Of a stretch of DNA of 64,000 bases, positions 15,601 through 24,029 are shown in pieces. The notes under the pieces are model-generated. The model saw only the letters and a program-made list of their open reading frames with translations, was not told the origin of the DNA and made no database searches. Made by a program: the position numbers and the translations under genes. Each line of letters starts with the position of its first letter. The first letter of the stretch is position 1. The stretch comes from Sinotaia quadrata. Its lineage: Eukaryota; Mollusca; Gastropoda; Architaenioglossa; Viviparidae. The DNA lies in NCBI GenBank assembly GCA_028829895.1, contig CM054182.1:15865001-15929000 (forward strand), given 5' to 3'.

Positions 15601-16183
15601 AACATTTTTCTTATCACTAGTAGCCATCAGGAACTGTGCTCACCTCGTATATTTTGGCGGGAATAAGTTCAACAGATATCCTTTCCTTGGAAGGGGTTTG
15701 CAGAATTGTTTTCTCCTGGGCGGCTGACGGCAGGTGGCTTTGGCTTTTCTTATTCTGAATTTCATTTAAAAGCGTCACAACAGAAGTTAACACCTCTTCC
15801 ACTTTTCCCTCTTTCTCCTCGATTTGGTAGAAATGCCAGGATGACGTCACACAACAGTCCTTGATGACGTCATGGAACTGTTGTCTCTCGACGAAGAGAA
15901 TGACCACGACAACACTGGTGGTAGGAATGGTCTTGAGTGTGCTGGAGAACCAGCCGGCTTTGTCCAGCATATAGGTCATCATTTTGGAAGTGGCCAGGAA
16001 CACCAACATAGGTGAATGACGACATGCACTTGTCACTTCCGGTGGATTATCGTAAACAAGCTCGTCCAAGTTCACGCGAGTGTGTTTGATATGCGAGAAG
16101 TGTTCCAGTCTGGAGGACAGGTCTTTGGCCCACCGTGATCCATCTGTTGTCATCAGTATGGTTACGTCACGTCTTGACGTCAT
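1..16183 (-). CDS. PIK3AP1-like: Gene A: BCAP/BANK/Dof-family adaptor (PIK3AP1-like), 11 exons, 3' end outside window
   Basis: Exons (high to low): 16183-15644, 13521-13392, 11032-10784, 9569-9364, 8978-8933, 8734-8579, 7052-6906, 5740-5574, 3689-3552, 1976-1853, 59-1. All junctions are GT-AG and all phases agree, giving 654 codons without a stop. Domain order is TIR (about residues 1-135), IPT/DBB region (181-306), ankyrin-like (307-375), a YVEM motif (Tyr394), proline-rich linker, and a C-terminal helical region (492-593). This order is the family signature of BCAP/PIK3AP1, BANK1 and insect Dof, which are cytoplasmic scaffolds that bind PI3-kinase p85 through phosphorylated YxxM. The start ATG has G at -3; the exon may begin at an acceptor at 16202, so a 5' noncoding exon is likely. 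The last ~60 residues should lie left of position 1, judged from gene B. Function is inferred from family architecture. Confidence 0.9.
60..1340. repeat. Gene A intron 10, left part with degenerate ctag-rich repeat
   Basis: 60-640 shows no coding signal, only weak repeats of taggttaattatga near 400-480. From about 640 to 1340 a degenerate array repeats ttctagaactagagac, a near-palindrome, at roughly 30-60 bp spacing. Confidence 0.6.
1340..1575. repeat. Minisatellite, ~26 bp unit
   Basis: About nine imperfect copies of taactaaggtaatgtttaat, intronic, directly beside the next array. Confidence 0.7.
1597..1852. repeat. Minisatellite at gene A exon 10 donor, 27 bp unit
   Basis: Roughly eight copies containing cagtacttgaagtgctgtg, ending at the donor of exon 10. 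The exon end itself reads cagtacttgaagtact. A segment with gagacaatactta occurs at both ends of the array, once as the true donor context and once with a mutated donor. Confidence 0.8.
1853..1976 (-). CDS. Gene A exon 10: serine-rich segment
   Basis: 124 nt between ggccacag and donor GTAAGT, phase 0 to 1. Encodes EPITGKSSNPKPTVYKKSSS and ends ISTSSTDSTSS. Gene B exon 10 also starts EP and ends in a serine run. The last ~30 nt contain two copies of the core of the adjacent minisatellite, so part of the coding serine/threonine run is itself repeat-derived. Confidence 0.82.
1977..3110. repeat. Gene A intron 9: unique part, then ~30 bp array with two (GT)n tracts
   Basis: 1977-2330 shows nothing recognisable. 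About 2330-3110 repeats attttattatctaaatctc separated by GT-rich spacers. Pure (GT)n tracts occur near 2769-2802 and 2829-2859. Confidence 0.7.
3110..3551. repeat. Array built from gene A exon 9 donor edge, ~30 bp unit
   Basis: Copies of tttacttactgaaatatgaa lead up to and overlap the last bases of exon 9. On the minus strand at least two extra copies (about 3484 and 3514) keep an intact TTTCA/GTAAGT donor. Confidence 0.75.
3552..3689 (-). CDS. Gene A exon 9: coiled-coil/basic segment
   Basis: 138 nt, phase 0 in and out, between cactaacag and donor GTAAGT. Encodes RQLQRIRDEYLEQTENKPDK and ends SKLHIS, matching gene B exon 9 (LQKIKDQYMEL to IKLNIS). The basic middle (LIRWIWPNKK) parallels VLSWIRGIKS of gene B. 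The donor edge is repeated in the array to its left. Confidence 0.88.
3690..4400. repeat. AT-rich array with palindromic TA core
   Basis: Degenerate ~32 bp units (tttctacaaacaaatgtatt) surround a duplicated AT palindrome block at about 3840-3990. The block contains atatttaaatatatatataa and repeats the marker aatcgacatataaaatatat. Confidence 0.75.
4401..5573. repeat. Gene A intron 8: two minisatellites
   Basis: 4535-4866 holds a ~23 bp unit (cctttagcaacatatttctt) with an alternating variant that makes a 46 bp period. 5160-5375 holds a degenerate ~22 bp unit (cagatccaaatcaaggtcta). The remainder shows nothing recognisable. Confidence 0.65.
5574..5740 (-). CDS. Gene A exon 8: conserved C-terminal helical region
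   Basis: 167 nt between ttattag and donor GTCAGT. Encodes ELIGWNNMVKSGELSIKKAE then RLFRAWKDYN and SASFKDRQ. Identical in length to gene B exon 8 and strongly similar (LIEWNEMVKSGELTISEAE). Vertebrate BCAP has a comparable helical segment near its C-terminus. Confidence 0.92.
5741..6905. other. Gene A intron 7, mostly unique
   Basis: AT-rich intron sequence with a short (GT)n tract at about 6662-6686. No exon, RNA gene or mobile element seen. Confidence 0.5.
6906..7052 (-). CDS. Gene A exon 7: low-conservation linker
   Basis: 147 nt between tacccacag and donor GTAAGT. Encodes APTRSKSIKLPATENQMPDF through FKYSEEKEPEVE. It resembles gene B exon 7 only at the beginning (PTRSKS versus PQTRSLS), as expected of a disordered linker. 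Confidence 0.85.
7053..8578. repeat. Gene A intron 6: 33 bp array and a ~38 bp array reaching exon 6 donor
   Basis: 7085-7255 carries four to five copies of a 33 bp unit (aatgaacccaataaatgtgc). 7680-8340 carries many copies of gataaagtgtttggactgga. 8340-8578 contains a more distant relative, tacttatcaaatgacaaagt, which closely matches the exon 6 donor edge. Confidence 0.7.
8579..8734 (-). CDS. Gene A exon 6: YVEM PI3K-binding motif and proline-rich tail
   Basis: 156 nt between ctccacag and donor GTAAGT. Encodes ESYYVEMDSKG, a perfect YxxM (p85 SH2 ligand) at Tyr394, then an acidic/proline stretch ending VIPPPRPCTLPFG. YVEM is a known type of BCAP tyrosine motif. The donor edge resembles units of the array at 7680-8578. 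Confidence 0.9.
8933..8978 (-). CDS. Gene A exon 5: short linker exon
   Basis: 46 nt between caatctcag and donor GTAAGT, encoding EIQHASERCDQDGEQ. It continues the frame from exon 4 (phase 0) into exon 6 (phase 1). The gene B counterpart is 15 nt longer and carries a YVTM motif that is absent here. Confidence 0.8.
8979..9363. repeat. Gene A intron 4: degenerate ~57 bp repeat
   Basis: Between about 9090 and 9330, four diverged copies contain ctcacaagactacat and gggtctactgctact. No coding signal. Confidence 0.55.
9364..9569 (-). CDS. Gene A exon 4: ankyrin-like repeats
   Basis: 206 nt, acceptor gttgacag and donor GTACGT. Encodes TLLHYAAAHGLSEFCSTLL and NCNGHDPADVARENGH, two ankyrin-type helices-and-loop units. 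Length and both splice sites match gene B exon 4. I preferred donor GTACGT over the next GTAACG because only it keeps exon 5 open, and gene B shares it. The acceptor sits at the edge of a 39-bp minisatellite that copies it. Confidence 0.93.
9570..9906. repeat. 39-bp minisatellite that copies the exon 4 acceptor
   Basis: About nine near-identical 39 bp units containing ggggcgctgtcaacataaac. On the minus strand each unit reads TTTATGTTGACAG/CGCCCC, the same as the functional acceptor of exon 4. The array is open for 103 codons in another frame, which follows from the unit being a multiple of three and is not evidence of a gene. Confidence 0.92.
10070..10545. repeat. ~40 bp array copied from gene A exon 3 donor edge
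   Basis: Ten or so copies of tctttacctaaataatcagt. The true exon/donor edge reads ctttacccgaataatcagtt. The outermost copy (10103-10158) also resembles ~50 bp around the real donor, both intronic and exonic. Confidence 0.85.
10555..10762. repeat. 41 bp array next to exon 3
   Basis: Five copies of agttcttggaagtcaccagt at 41 bp spacing. The core resembles exon 3 (cagtttctggaagattcc), suggesting the same origin as the neighbouring array. Confidence 0.8.
10784..11032 (-). CDS. Gene A exon 3: DBB domain core
   Basis: 249 nt between acceptor tatttcag and donor GTAAAG. Encodes LAPGTHSVLVYIGNDRL, then ASPQYLCQCLDVPDLQALDL and LPETDYSG. The segment QYLCQCL(D/S)VPDL is shared with gene B exon 3. DBB (Dof/BCAP/BANK) is the diagnostic domain of this family and is involved in self-association. 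The donor edge is repeated in the adjacent minisatellite (10070-10545). Confidence 0.93.
11033..12460. repeat. Gene A intron 2, left half: several short arrays
   Basis: 11400-11520 has three copies of acagaaattagatccaagaa. 11640-11745 has two copies of a ~45 bp unit (ctgaacacttttcgtgatga). 11890-12175 has six or seven copies of a ~43 bp unit (cactattcagaagtcatttt). Elsewhere nothing recognisable. Confidence 0.65.
12495..12710. repeat. 57 bp minisatellite
   Basis: Three to four copies containing gatactatcaagacagtctc, intronic. Confidence 0.75.
13015..13345. repeat. 64 bp minisatellite
   Basis: Five nearly identical copies containing gataaattaatgacgtattt, ending about 45 bp from the exon 2 donor. 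High identity suggests a recent expansion. Confidence 0.85.
13392..13521 (-). CDS. Gene A exon 2: start of IPT/DBB region
   Basis: 130 nt, phase 0 in and phase 1 out, between taatgtcag and donor GTAAGT. Encodes PGGTVALVFKEEV through VNPYVYTFTAP, a beta-rich segment. It aligns along its length with gene B exon 2, including VNPYVYTF versus INPYVYSF, and has exactly the same length. Confidence 0.9.
13522..14859. other. Gene A intron 1, right part, with two CRE palindromes
   Basis: Mostly unique sequence with a short (ATG)n tract near 13742-13768. Perfect TGACGTCA palindromes occur at 14312-14319 and 14620-14627. No exon seen. Confidence 0.5.
14860..15643. repeat. Degenerate array reaching gene A exon 1 donor, plus 64 bp duplications
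   Basis: 14860-15330 repeats units containing actgcacatatctcgtacat. The exon 1 donor edge reads aactgtgctcacctcgtata, a plausible parent. 15300-15600 contains two tandem duplications of about 60-65 bp (caccaacaattttatatatc). Confidence 0.6.
15644..16183 (-). CDS. Gene A exon 1: TIR domain
   Basis: 180 codons beginning MTSRRDVTILMTTDG and ending AKIYE before donor GTGAGC. The N-terminal strand (RDVTILMTTD), a middle hydrophobic strand (SPMLVFLATS) and a third (TSVVVVILFVER) fit the alternating beta/alpha pattern of a TIR domain. The family TIR is divergent and non-enzymatic, used for TLR-adaptor contacts. In-frame codons upstream of the ATG reach an acceptor AG at 16203-16204 (ttccccag), so a 5' exon probably exists. 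The homologous exon of gene B is not visible in this window. Confidence 0.88.
16175..16182. promoter_or_regulatory. CRE-like palindrome TGACGTCA overlapping the gene A start codon
   Basis: Perfect 8-bp CRE, one of five between 14312 and 16182 (others at 14312, 14620, 15842 and 15865). Three of the five lie in the coding exon, so function is uncertain. Confidence 0.3.
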
Positions 16184-16245
16184 AGCTGCGGGCTTGACAC
16201 ACCTGGGGAAATGATTTAATGTCAATCTACATCATATATTTCAAT

Positions 16246-16286
16246 TTGCATTGTGTGTGTGTGTGTGCGTGTGTGCGCGCGTGCAT
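16246..16286. repeat. (GT)n microsatellite upstream of gene A
   Basis: Interrupted GT/GC alternating tract. Confidence 0.85.
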
Positions 16287-16379
16287 GTGTAACGGTGAAA
16301 TAATCTGAAGTTCGTTCTTGAATAGAAAACAATTCTTTTCAGATCTCTCTCTCTCTATTTAATCTTTTTGTGATGCCAA

Positions 16380-16745
16380 CGACACTTAGTTAATGGATAT
16401 GATTATTTAATTAATTAATCATCCAAAACTAATTACAAGTGATGAGAATCTTAATTTATTTCATTAATGATCTTCCAGCAGACACAACACGTCTCTCTCA
16501 CTTGGCGGATATGCGGGCATGTAAACGTTTTCTCTCTTCCACAACATTAAAGATAAACATTTACCGTTACACAATATTCCGTATTTGGAAAATTTCTTAC
16601 TAAAGGAGGAGACAAATCCGTCTTTAATCTATATTTAGCGAGCTCTCATCCACCCACTTCTTCTCCAACATAAGATTATAATATGCGTAAGAAGGTCAAT
16701 AAATTTAACAACAAATTTATTAAATCAACAATCAAATATACATAT
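16380..16745. mobile_element. Dispersed repeat, copy 1
   Basis: Shares ordered blocks with 24030-24545: attaattacaagtgatgaga, the cacgtctctctc..ggcggat block, aattaaccg-type AT sequence, tatttagcgagc..catccacc, and ccaacataag..atatgcg. Terminal structure was not determined; it could be an LTR fragment or a non-autonomous element. Confidence 0.6.
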
Positions 16746-16939
16746 AACAAATACAATGAAATAGATTACTTGACATCCATATTTTCATGAAACCATGAAT
16801 AATTTCTAAGTTTCACAATCTTATATCCCCCTCAAAAAAAAAACAAAACAAAAAACAATTCAATATAATCACAGGATATATCTTACCAGAGAGCAGAAAT
16901 AATGTTATTAGAGATAAGTGATAATAGGTTTTACATAAC

Positions 16940-17310
16940 CTGAATTAATCACTGTCTTTCACACACTTTTGCAGCAGTGTCTTAAGTGTTTTGTCCACAT
17001 CAACATGTCTCTCTCTCTCTCTGGGCATGTCAAAAATGAGGATGCATTGTTACTCTCTCGAAGCCAACTTGAGCACCTCTTCGCCAATGTCAGTTCCTTC
17101 AAGCAGAAAAACAATTGTAGCGATTTCTGGTAACTTCTCTGCTCTGTACCAGAAATTGCTCGATGTAGTCAGCATATCTTGCCACAATACATCAAAGAGG
17201 TGTGGTGTATCTCTGTTCCTGGCTTTACCACAGTTGGCTGTAGTGGTTAACAACCAGTAACCGGTTTCAAATAACACAAAGGAAGAACGAAAAAGCTGTT
17301 TAACCATTCA
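16940..17310 (-). pseudogene. Relic coding segment, TIR-like C-terminal half (uncertain)
   Basis: The minus strand reads YWLLTTTANCGKARNRD, LFDVLWQDMLTTSSNFWY, LPEIATIVFLLEGTDIG, EEVLKLASRE. It is then broken by TAA at about 17050 and by a (GA)n shift near 17020, after which VDKTLKTLLQKCVKDSD ends at TAA. Alternating hydrophobic strands and acidic loops resemble the second half of a BCAP-type TIR domain. I infer a decayed extra TIR exon, but I do not recognise the sequence firmly. Confidence 0.35.
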
Positions 17311-17311
17311 A

Positions 17312-17645
17312 GACTGGACTTCTTTGCCACTTCAAATTCAAGTGATCAGACAATAGATTTCTCTACAACAGGTAAACTTTTAGATCTCAGCCCATTGGCT
17401 GGTCTCATTCTTGTAAATCATAATCATTGGATAATAAAATATCCACACAGTTGAACTAGTTTGCATTACATCAGCAATTTCTAGCATATTCTCAACTTGG
17501 GTTGTTTACTTCCGACTAAGACACTTATAAAAATACCACGATAAGGAGTGCCCAAGGTCAGATTACTCTGATAATTTAACAATTTATATAGCGATTAAGT
17601 TTTAAAATAGGGATTGGCAAATTTACTCCACCACATTCTGTGTCA
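17312..17645 (-). mobile_element. LTR-like repeat, copy 1 (minus orientation)
   Basis: Inverted relative to 27074-27400. Shared blocks include attacatcagcaa, gcatattctcaac/ctcatattcttta, gtttacttcc and caaatttactcc(a/g)c. On the minus strand it begins TGTGGTGGAGTAAATTTGCC, an LTR-like TG start. Confidence 0.6.
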
Positions 17646-18690
17646 TATTTCCATATGTAAATAAAATAGTTTTCATGTCTGTAAGAATGTAGCATAGTGA
17701 GTGAGAAGCCAAATATGGATGACAAAGACTAATATGTAATAAAAAAGTAAAGCAACCAGAGTATAAAAGGTTCATTTATATAGCATAGATAGCATATTTA
17801 TGAATGTGAAGGTCTATGCAAAAACTGATATATGGATTAGTCATTACTATTTAACGTTATTTTGGTGTATACACAATAGTAATACTTGTGTGTGTGTTGG
17901 GGGGGGGGCGGGATCAGTGCAAAGAATTATGGAATTTAAATGAAATAATGTCATTCCATGTCCTTGATACAGGAGGAAGGTCAAGCTGAGAATCTGTGCA
18001 CTGGTGGAGAGGGTGAAGAGAAATTAATTCAATACCTGTGTGTTCGTTGGCATTGTTCTCTGGAGAAGAGAAATGAATTCAAAAGTCTGCATTACAATAT
18101 CTGTCTGTTCATTTGCATTGTTCTCTGGCGAAGAGAAATGAATTCAAAAGTCTGCATTACAATATCTGTCTGTTCATTTGCATTGTTCTCTGGCGAAGAG
18201 AAATGAATTCAAAAGTCTGCATTACAATACATGTCTGTTCATTTGCATTGTTCACTGCTGGTTCCAAATGTTTATTTGATCTTCTTTCTTAATCTACTTG
18301 TATGTAAACTGTTTTGCATTCTGTTATAGATGCTGCATTTATTATAGAAAATTGTTTCAAATTATCGATAATGAATGTCGCCATATTGAATTCAGATGTA
18401 TTTTGACTAATGTCAGAATGCATTATAAGCATGTGGATTGCTTGTAGTAATTTTCTGTCACGTGCTTGTAATGGAGAAACATGCCCACGCATGTTTATGA
18501 GGCAATTACTGGATAAAACAATATGCGTGTGATGTAGCGAAGTAGTTAACATTACCCCCCCTCCCTCTAGGATCAGGATCCCAGACTAGCATTAAATAAG
18601 TCAGCGGAGAGTGTCCAACTTTGTAAACAAAGTGACAGATGACATAAGAAGAAGTTGGCGATGTCCAAGGTCAAGGTAATGGACAGAAAG
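17646..18690. repeat. Intergenic, with 63 bp duplications
   Basis: 17646-17985 shows nothing recognisable apart from a G run near 17900. 18030-18260 has three to four copies of gaagagaaatgaattcaaaa at about 63 bp spacing. 18260-18690 shows nothing recognisable. Confidence 0.6.
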
Positions 18691-19310
18691 GACTATGTGG
18701 AGGAACCAGGAAGTAAGCATACACTGAGTGTCTATGTGGAGGTATTAGGAAGTAAGCACACACTGAGTGTCTATGTGGAGGTATTAGGAAGTAAGCACAC
18801 ACTGAGTGTCTATGTGGAGGTATTAGGAAGTAAGCACACACTGAGTGTCTATGTGGAGGTATTAGGAAGTAAGAATACACTGAGTGTCTATGTGGATGTT
18901 TCAGGAAGTAAGCACACAATGAGTGTCTATGTGGAGGTAATAGGAAGTAAGCACACACTGTGTCTATGTGGAGGTACTAGGAAGTGAGCACACACTGAGT
19001 GTCTATATAGGTGGTACTAGGAACTAAGCACACACTGAGTGTCTATGTGGAGGTACTAGGAAGTAAGCACACACTGAGTGTCTATGTGGAGGTACTAGGA
19101 AGTAAGCACACACTGAGTGTCTATGTGGAGGTACTAGGAAGTAAGCACACACTGAGTGTCTATGTGGAGGTACTAGGAAGTAAGCACACACTGAGTGTCT
19201 ATGTGGAGGTAATAGGAAGTAAGCACACACTGAGTGTCTATGTGGAGGTATTAGGAAGTAAGCACACACTGAGTGTCTATGTGGAGGTACTAGGAAGTAA
19301 GCAAACACGG
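18690..19310. repeat. 39 bp minisatellite, ~16 copies
   Basis: Units containing aagtaagcacacactgagtg and tatgtggaggta. It is open on both strands because 39 is divisible by three. Copies are highly similar, implying recent homogenisation. Confidence 0.92.
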
Positions 19311-20580
19311 ACTGTCTTTTTAGCGGCATCACAAAATAGCTACGTATGTAATGCTTATGCAGAGGTACAAAACATAACCATATGCAGAATACTAATATAG
19401 ATGTACCAAGAAGTAACCATATAGATTTAGAATACCTATAAGGAGGTATTAAGAGACAATTTAAGTATCACTTTAATAAGGGATAGTATACATTTTAATT
19501 TTATTAAGGGACAGTATAAATATCACTATATTAAGTATAAATATTATTTTATTAAGGAATAGTATAAATATGACTTTATTAAGGGTCAATATAAAAAATC
19601 ACGTGATTATGGGACAGTATATGACTATTTTAAGGCGCAGTATAAATATGTTCAAAATCTGGCAGTGGACTCACCAGAGTTTTTTTTTAAAATTATTATT
19701 ATTGGTTTCTGCCGCGCGTGGTTTTTCTCTGTTTTATTTCAATAGTCCGGCCAAGGGAGGTAAGCCAGGTAATTGCACATTAGTGTCATGGTAAAGCTGA
19801 ATGCTTTCTATAACTAACAAGCTTACAATACATTTCTTCGTACTTGGTCGTAATTTGAAAGCTACCCTGGAACTTTTATTGATAATACTGCTTTATTTAA
19901 TATGTGTGTACTCTAATGCTAAAGATCATATTAGTTTCTATACAATTTGAAAAACGAACTTTTGATTAAAAAGAATACACCTAACTGGTGCCACCTTTTT
20001 CACCCCCTTTGGCCAGCCCTCCTGCCCTCGACCCCCCCCCCACCACCACTAAAGGAGTTCTGTAGTTTTGAAACTCTTTCTTATACAATTTTTAAAAAAT
20101 CCTTTTCTGTAAGTTGAACAATTAAGTTTGAAGTATTTTTACTAGATGTAATTAAATGCAATAAGGGTTTGAGAATTTAGTTTGTTAGAACAAATGGGGT
20201 AGTTGATTTTAAACTGCACTCGGGGTAATTAGCTTTTTCATTTATGTGCCTGAAGTGCAGGGTAATTCAAGAAATTTCACGAATCTATTAAGTGACAACC
20301 TACAATGGGGAGGGCAGGTTACACCCTCTGGATTAACGAGACAGGGCTGGAGGCTTAATTGTATGAAGACACAAGAAGACTCCGAGATAATGAGTTGACA
20401 GTTTTTATCAACATTTAATTAGTGTTTAGTTTCACGTGCTAGGACCAGGACAGTTAATTAGAAAACCTATGTCTTAGCTAGTACATTTTTTTCTAGCCAA
20501 TGGAACACAGCGTTTTTATTTTAGCCCACTAGGGGGCACTGGGAATTGTAGTAAATAAAAACTTATGTTTTGTCAAGAAA
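19311..20580. other. Intergenic, nothing recognisable
   Basis: Some short repeats of attaagggacagtataaata near 19450-19640 and a C run near 20030. No gene or RNA seen. Confidence 0.5.
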
Positions 20581-20584
20581 AAAA

Positions 20585-20670
20585 GGAGAGACAGAAAACA
20601 GGAGAGATTCATACACGTGACCTCCTGTCATGCAGCACGACGGTACTGCCGGCTTAGAAAATTTTTCTCT
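20585..20670 (-). mobile_element. Possible tRNA-derived SINE head
   Basis: The minus strand reads TAAGCCGGCAGTACCG followed by TGACAGGAGGTCACG and TGTATGAATC, resembling degenerate A and B boxes of a tRNA-derived SINE. No tail or target duplication was identified. Confidence 0.35.
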
Positions 20671-21605
20671 CCATGATTTTTTAAAGATCAGATTGAACAT
20701 TCGGTTAAGGATCTGAAGCAGGAATAAATAATGCAGTTTTAATTTCTACTCAAACGACAATAGACATTATGAGACTTGAGACTGAGAGACCAGGATAACA
20801 GAATTATTTTTCAGTGGTGTTACGTGGGTAGCGTCACTTCTTTGTTTATGTCACCATGTTAAGTACCCACCACGTTAAGTACCCACCATGTTATGTTAAG
20901 TACCCACATAGTTGTGATGGCAAAGCAGCTAGGTATCTTAATTCAGCAAATTATCTGATAAAAGAATGTCCCACTCTATTGGCAAAATTCATTTAACCAT
21001 TTAATGAGCCGTTACAATGTATATGCACAACAGTCAGACAGGACATTTTGCCTGTGGACAGCCAGTGGCCTTGAACTACAGTGGAAGGCTACATCAGTGC
21101 AGATTTCGACAGAGGGTAGTACCACACCATGAGGATGCTCCACTGACAGTGGAGCGCAACAGTAACTTGTTGATGATTTAGCAGTTATCTGAAAATGGTG
21201 GTCAGTCTGATAAGTTGTTTTGGATCAAGCAGAAAGCTGGTCATTCGACACCAGAGGTGTGTCAGAAGGGGAGAAAACCCAACACGAGCAACCATACGAG
21301 AGACAAAGATGACAGCGATTGCATTCAGACTGCTACCCTCCTTCAATTATTTTTTTCTGTTTTTATTTCTGCATGGCCGATATTGTGTCATCTTTTTCTT
21401 CGGACACACCCAACTTGATTTTTGAGGGGTACAAAAGTTTTTCTGTGAGTAATCAAAGTTTCAATCAATTATTAGAAACCTCAGTGCCGCATAAAATTAA
21501 TTAATAGTAGGTAGGGCTAGGTAAGACATAGGATTTGAACTTAAGATTTAAACCTTTTTCTATTTTAATTCAGTCCTGAGTGAGCTAAATAGCTCCAGGA
21601 CTCTC
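20671..21605. other. Intergenic, nothing recognisable
   Basis: A short triplication of aagtacccacca occurs near 20855-20910. Small open frames at 21195-21500 lack homology or codon signal. Confidence 0.5.
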
Positions 21606-21840
21606 GTTTGTTTGTCATTTTAGTAACTTTGTCATTTTAGTGATTTTTATGTTCCTATTAGTTTCTTGGTACTTAATGACTTTGTCATTTTAGTGATTTT
21701 TATGTTCCTATTAGTTTCTTGGTACTTAATGACTTTGTCATTTTAGTGATTTTTATGTTCCTATTAGTTTCTTGGTACTTAATGACTTTGTCATTTTAGT
21801 GATTTTTATGTTCCTATTAGTTTCTCGGTACTTAATGCTG
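21605..21840. repeat. 53 bp minisatellite
   Basis: About four copies containing gtcattttagtgatttttat, near-perfect. Confidence 0.9.
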
Positions 21841-22702
21841 TAGCTGTTTTTTTAGCGGAAATTGCCGCACTTTTTGCATGTTCTTAATTAGTTGCTTTTA
21901 CTTATCTTTATTTTCTTTCCTTATTATTTTCATCATCCATTATTTAGAAAATGACTCCTTTATTCCCAGAGAGTATGTTTTATGACTGAATGGTTTGCGA
22001 AACGAGCGGTTCAATTTTTCTTTTATCCACTGCACGAAAGAGAACCCAAAGGACAATAAAGTTCAAGTCATATTCATCAATGAATAGTAACTTGTCTGTT
22101 ATTGTTTGGAAAGGGTGAGTGAAGTGTCTACATTGTACTGTTCTGAATTGTTTATATTCTCCACTCCACATACAAACACGTCATACAAACACGTCATACA
22201 AGTACATCAACATACGTAACCCTTACACGCATAATAAAGACAAAGACAAACATCCAAGGTGTATGCGTGTCGGACACGGTGACGAACAACAAACGGGTCC
22301 TATGTACAACTGATAAGCCACTAAGGGACTGAATAAAGTTGTGACACCGGAGACGTGAGGTAGACGATAACGGTACGCTACAGCGACGTTTCCCCACCAC
22401 TGTTCACTGTCTTTGTTTAAAACCCCGTCAGTAGTGTGACAACATTTAACTTTATTAAGGGAAACGTTGACTCGTTAAAACCATTCAGTGATTCAAATAT
22501 ACGATACCGCTCATTGTAAACTGTGAATGATTTTATCTCTAGGTAGTTGAACAGGACTGATCTAGTGATATGTTTAAACAGAATATTTTATTTTGTGGTG
22601 TATAGTGATAGTAACGATTGCAATTCTATGTGAAGATTTTTGCCAAGTGTCGGTAAAATGAAAGTGGTTTAACTGAGTTCTGCTTACAAACATCCCACTG
22701 GC
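21841..22702. other. Intergenic, nothing recognisable
   Basis: Unique sequence without coding or structural signals apart from a short duplicate (caaacacgtcata) near 22173. Confidence 0.5.
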
Positions 22703-22815
<113 letters not shown>

Positions 22816-22839
22816 TGATAATTTCGAAAGGAAAACTCT

Positions 22840-23230
22840 ACCATCAGTGAAAACAGTAATACTTCTTCAGACAACATTTTGTATAGCATTTAAGACAACT
22901 AGTAATACTTCTTCAGACAACATTTTGTATAGCATTAAAGACAACTTGTAATACTTCTTCAAACAACATGTTGTATAGCATTAAAGACATCTAGCAATCA
23001 TTGCATTCTGTATCCGGATTAATATATTATTAAATTAGTATTCCTTCAAATTACTATTTTTAATTTTAAATTCATAAGCAAACATGCTTTCAGTTATTTT
23101 GGAGAAAAAGTTGCTATTTTTAATTTCAGATTCATAAACAAACATGCTCTCAGTTATTTTGGAGAAAAAGTTGCTATTTTTAATTTCAGATTCATAAACA
23201 AACATGCTTTCAGTTATTTGGGAGACAAAA
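22840..23230. repeat. Two adjacent minisatellites (~46 bp and 60 bp)
   Basis: 22840-23000 has three copies of aatacttcttcagacaacat. 23040-23225 has three copies of a 60 bp unit (ttcataaacaaacatgcttt). Confidence 0.85.
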
Positions 23231-24029
23231 TTGATACAACAACCGATACGTACCCACTCCACCCGGATCTACCGTCTGGCTTGAGGCGATATTTGGAATA
23301 GAAGAATTCTTTGTGGCCGAAGGAGATAGTTGGAAATGTAACTGCTTTTGACCGCTGTAGGGCAGGCAGTATGTTGTGACAACCGTCCGATTACTCCTAC
23401 AGACAGTAGGCAGCGAAAGGTAAGTTGATAAGAATGTTTGCTCGCGCAGGTGTGCACTGTGCAAACTGTATTACGAATGGTCGCCAGCAAATCTCCGCTC
23501 GAGAGGGTCGTCCCCGATTACACAGGTAGTGGAAGTGTATGCTCGAAAATCATAATACGTTTTGTTCCAGTGACCTGAACTGCTGTTTCTCAAGTCACCG
23601 AAGCCGGCATTTGATTGGATGAATTGTCATTCGAATGACTTGCTATCTAGACCGGGAAGGTATTTTACATATATTTTACCTATGATTTCTAATATGGTAA
23701 AAATAAATAGGGAAGATCATTTAAAAAAAAAAAACATTATTTATTCGTTTGACGTGTCGCGTGAGTGTGTGGGGCTGAGTTGGTAGTTGAATGTGTTATT
23801 ACTGGCTGCTAAATGGTTTGCAACATAATTACTGTGAGTGTCGTACAACGCCATAGGACGGAGAGAGAGAGAGAGAGAGAAGAACGAATGAATTAACGTC
23901 AGTTACTGAGTGGAAAACATACACGGAACAAGTTTAATACGACCCGCCATATAACAGAGAAATGGTTAAAAAAAACAACCAATAAGCTACGCAGTACGTA
24001 TGACACCTCTCTGGTACCCTTCACTCGTT
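23231..24029. other. Intergenic, nothing firm
   Basis: Balanced base composition at 23270-23520 with a perfect plus-strand donor-like AAG/GTAAGT near 23420, but no convincing reading frame. A (GA)n tract lies near 23862-23881. Confidence 0.4.

Noticed and set aside
18655..19400. Long open frames on both strands (up to 129 codons)
   Set aside because: Products of a 39 bp stop-free tandem repeat; no start context or non-repeat coding sequence.
23230..23490. Possible exon with perfect GTAAGT donor
   Set aside because: Upstream plus-strand frames are broken by stops and the minus frame lacks homology.
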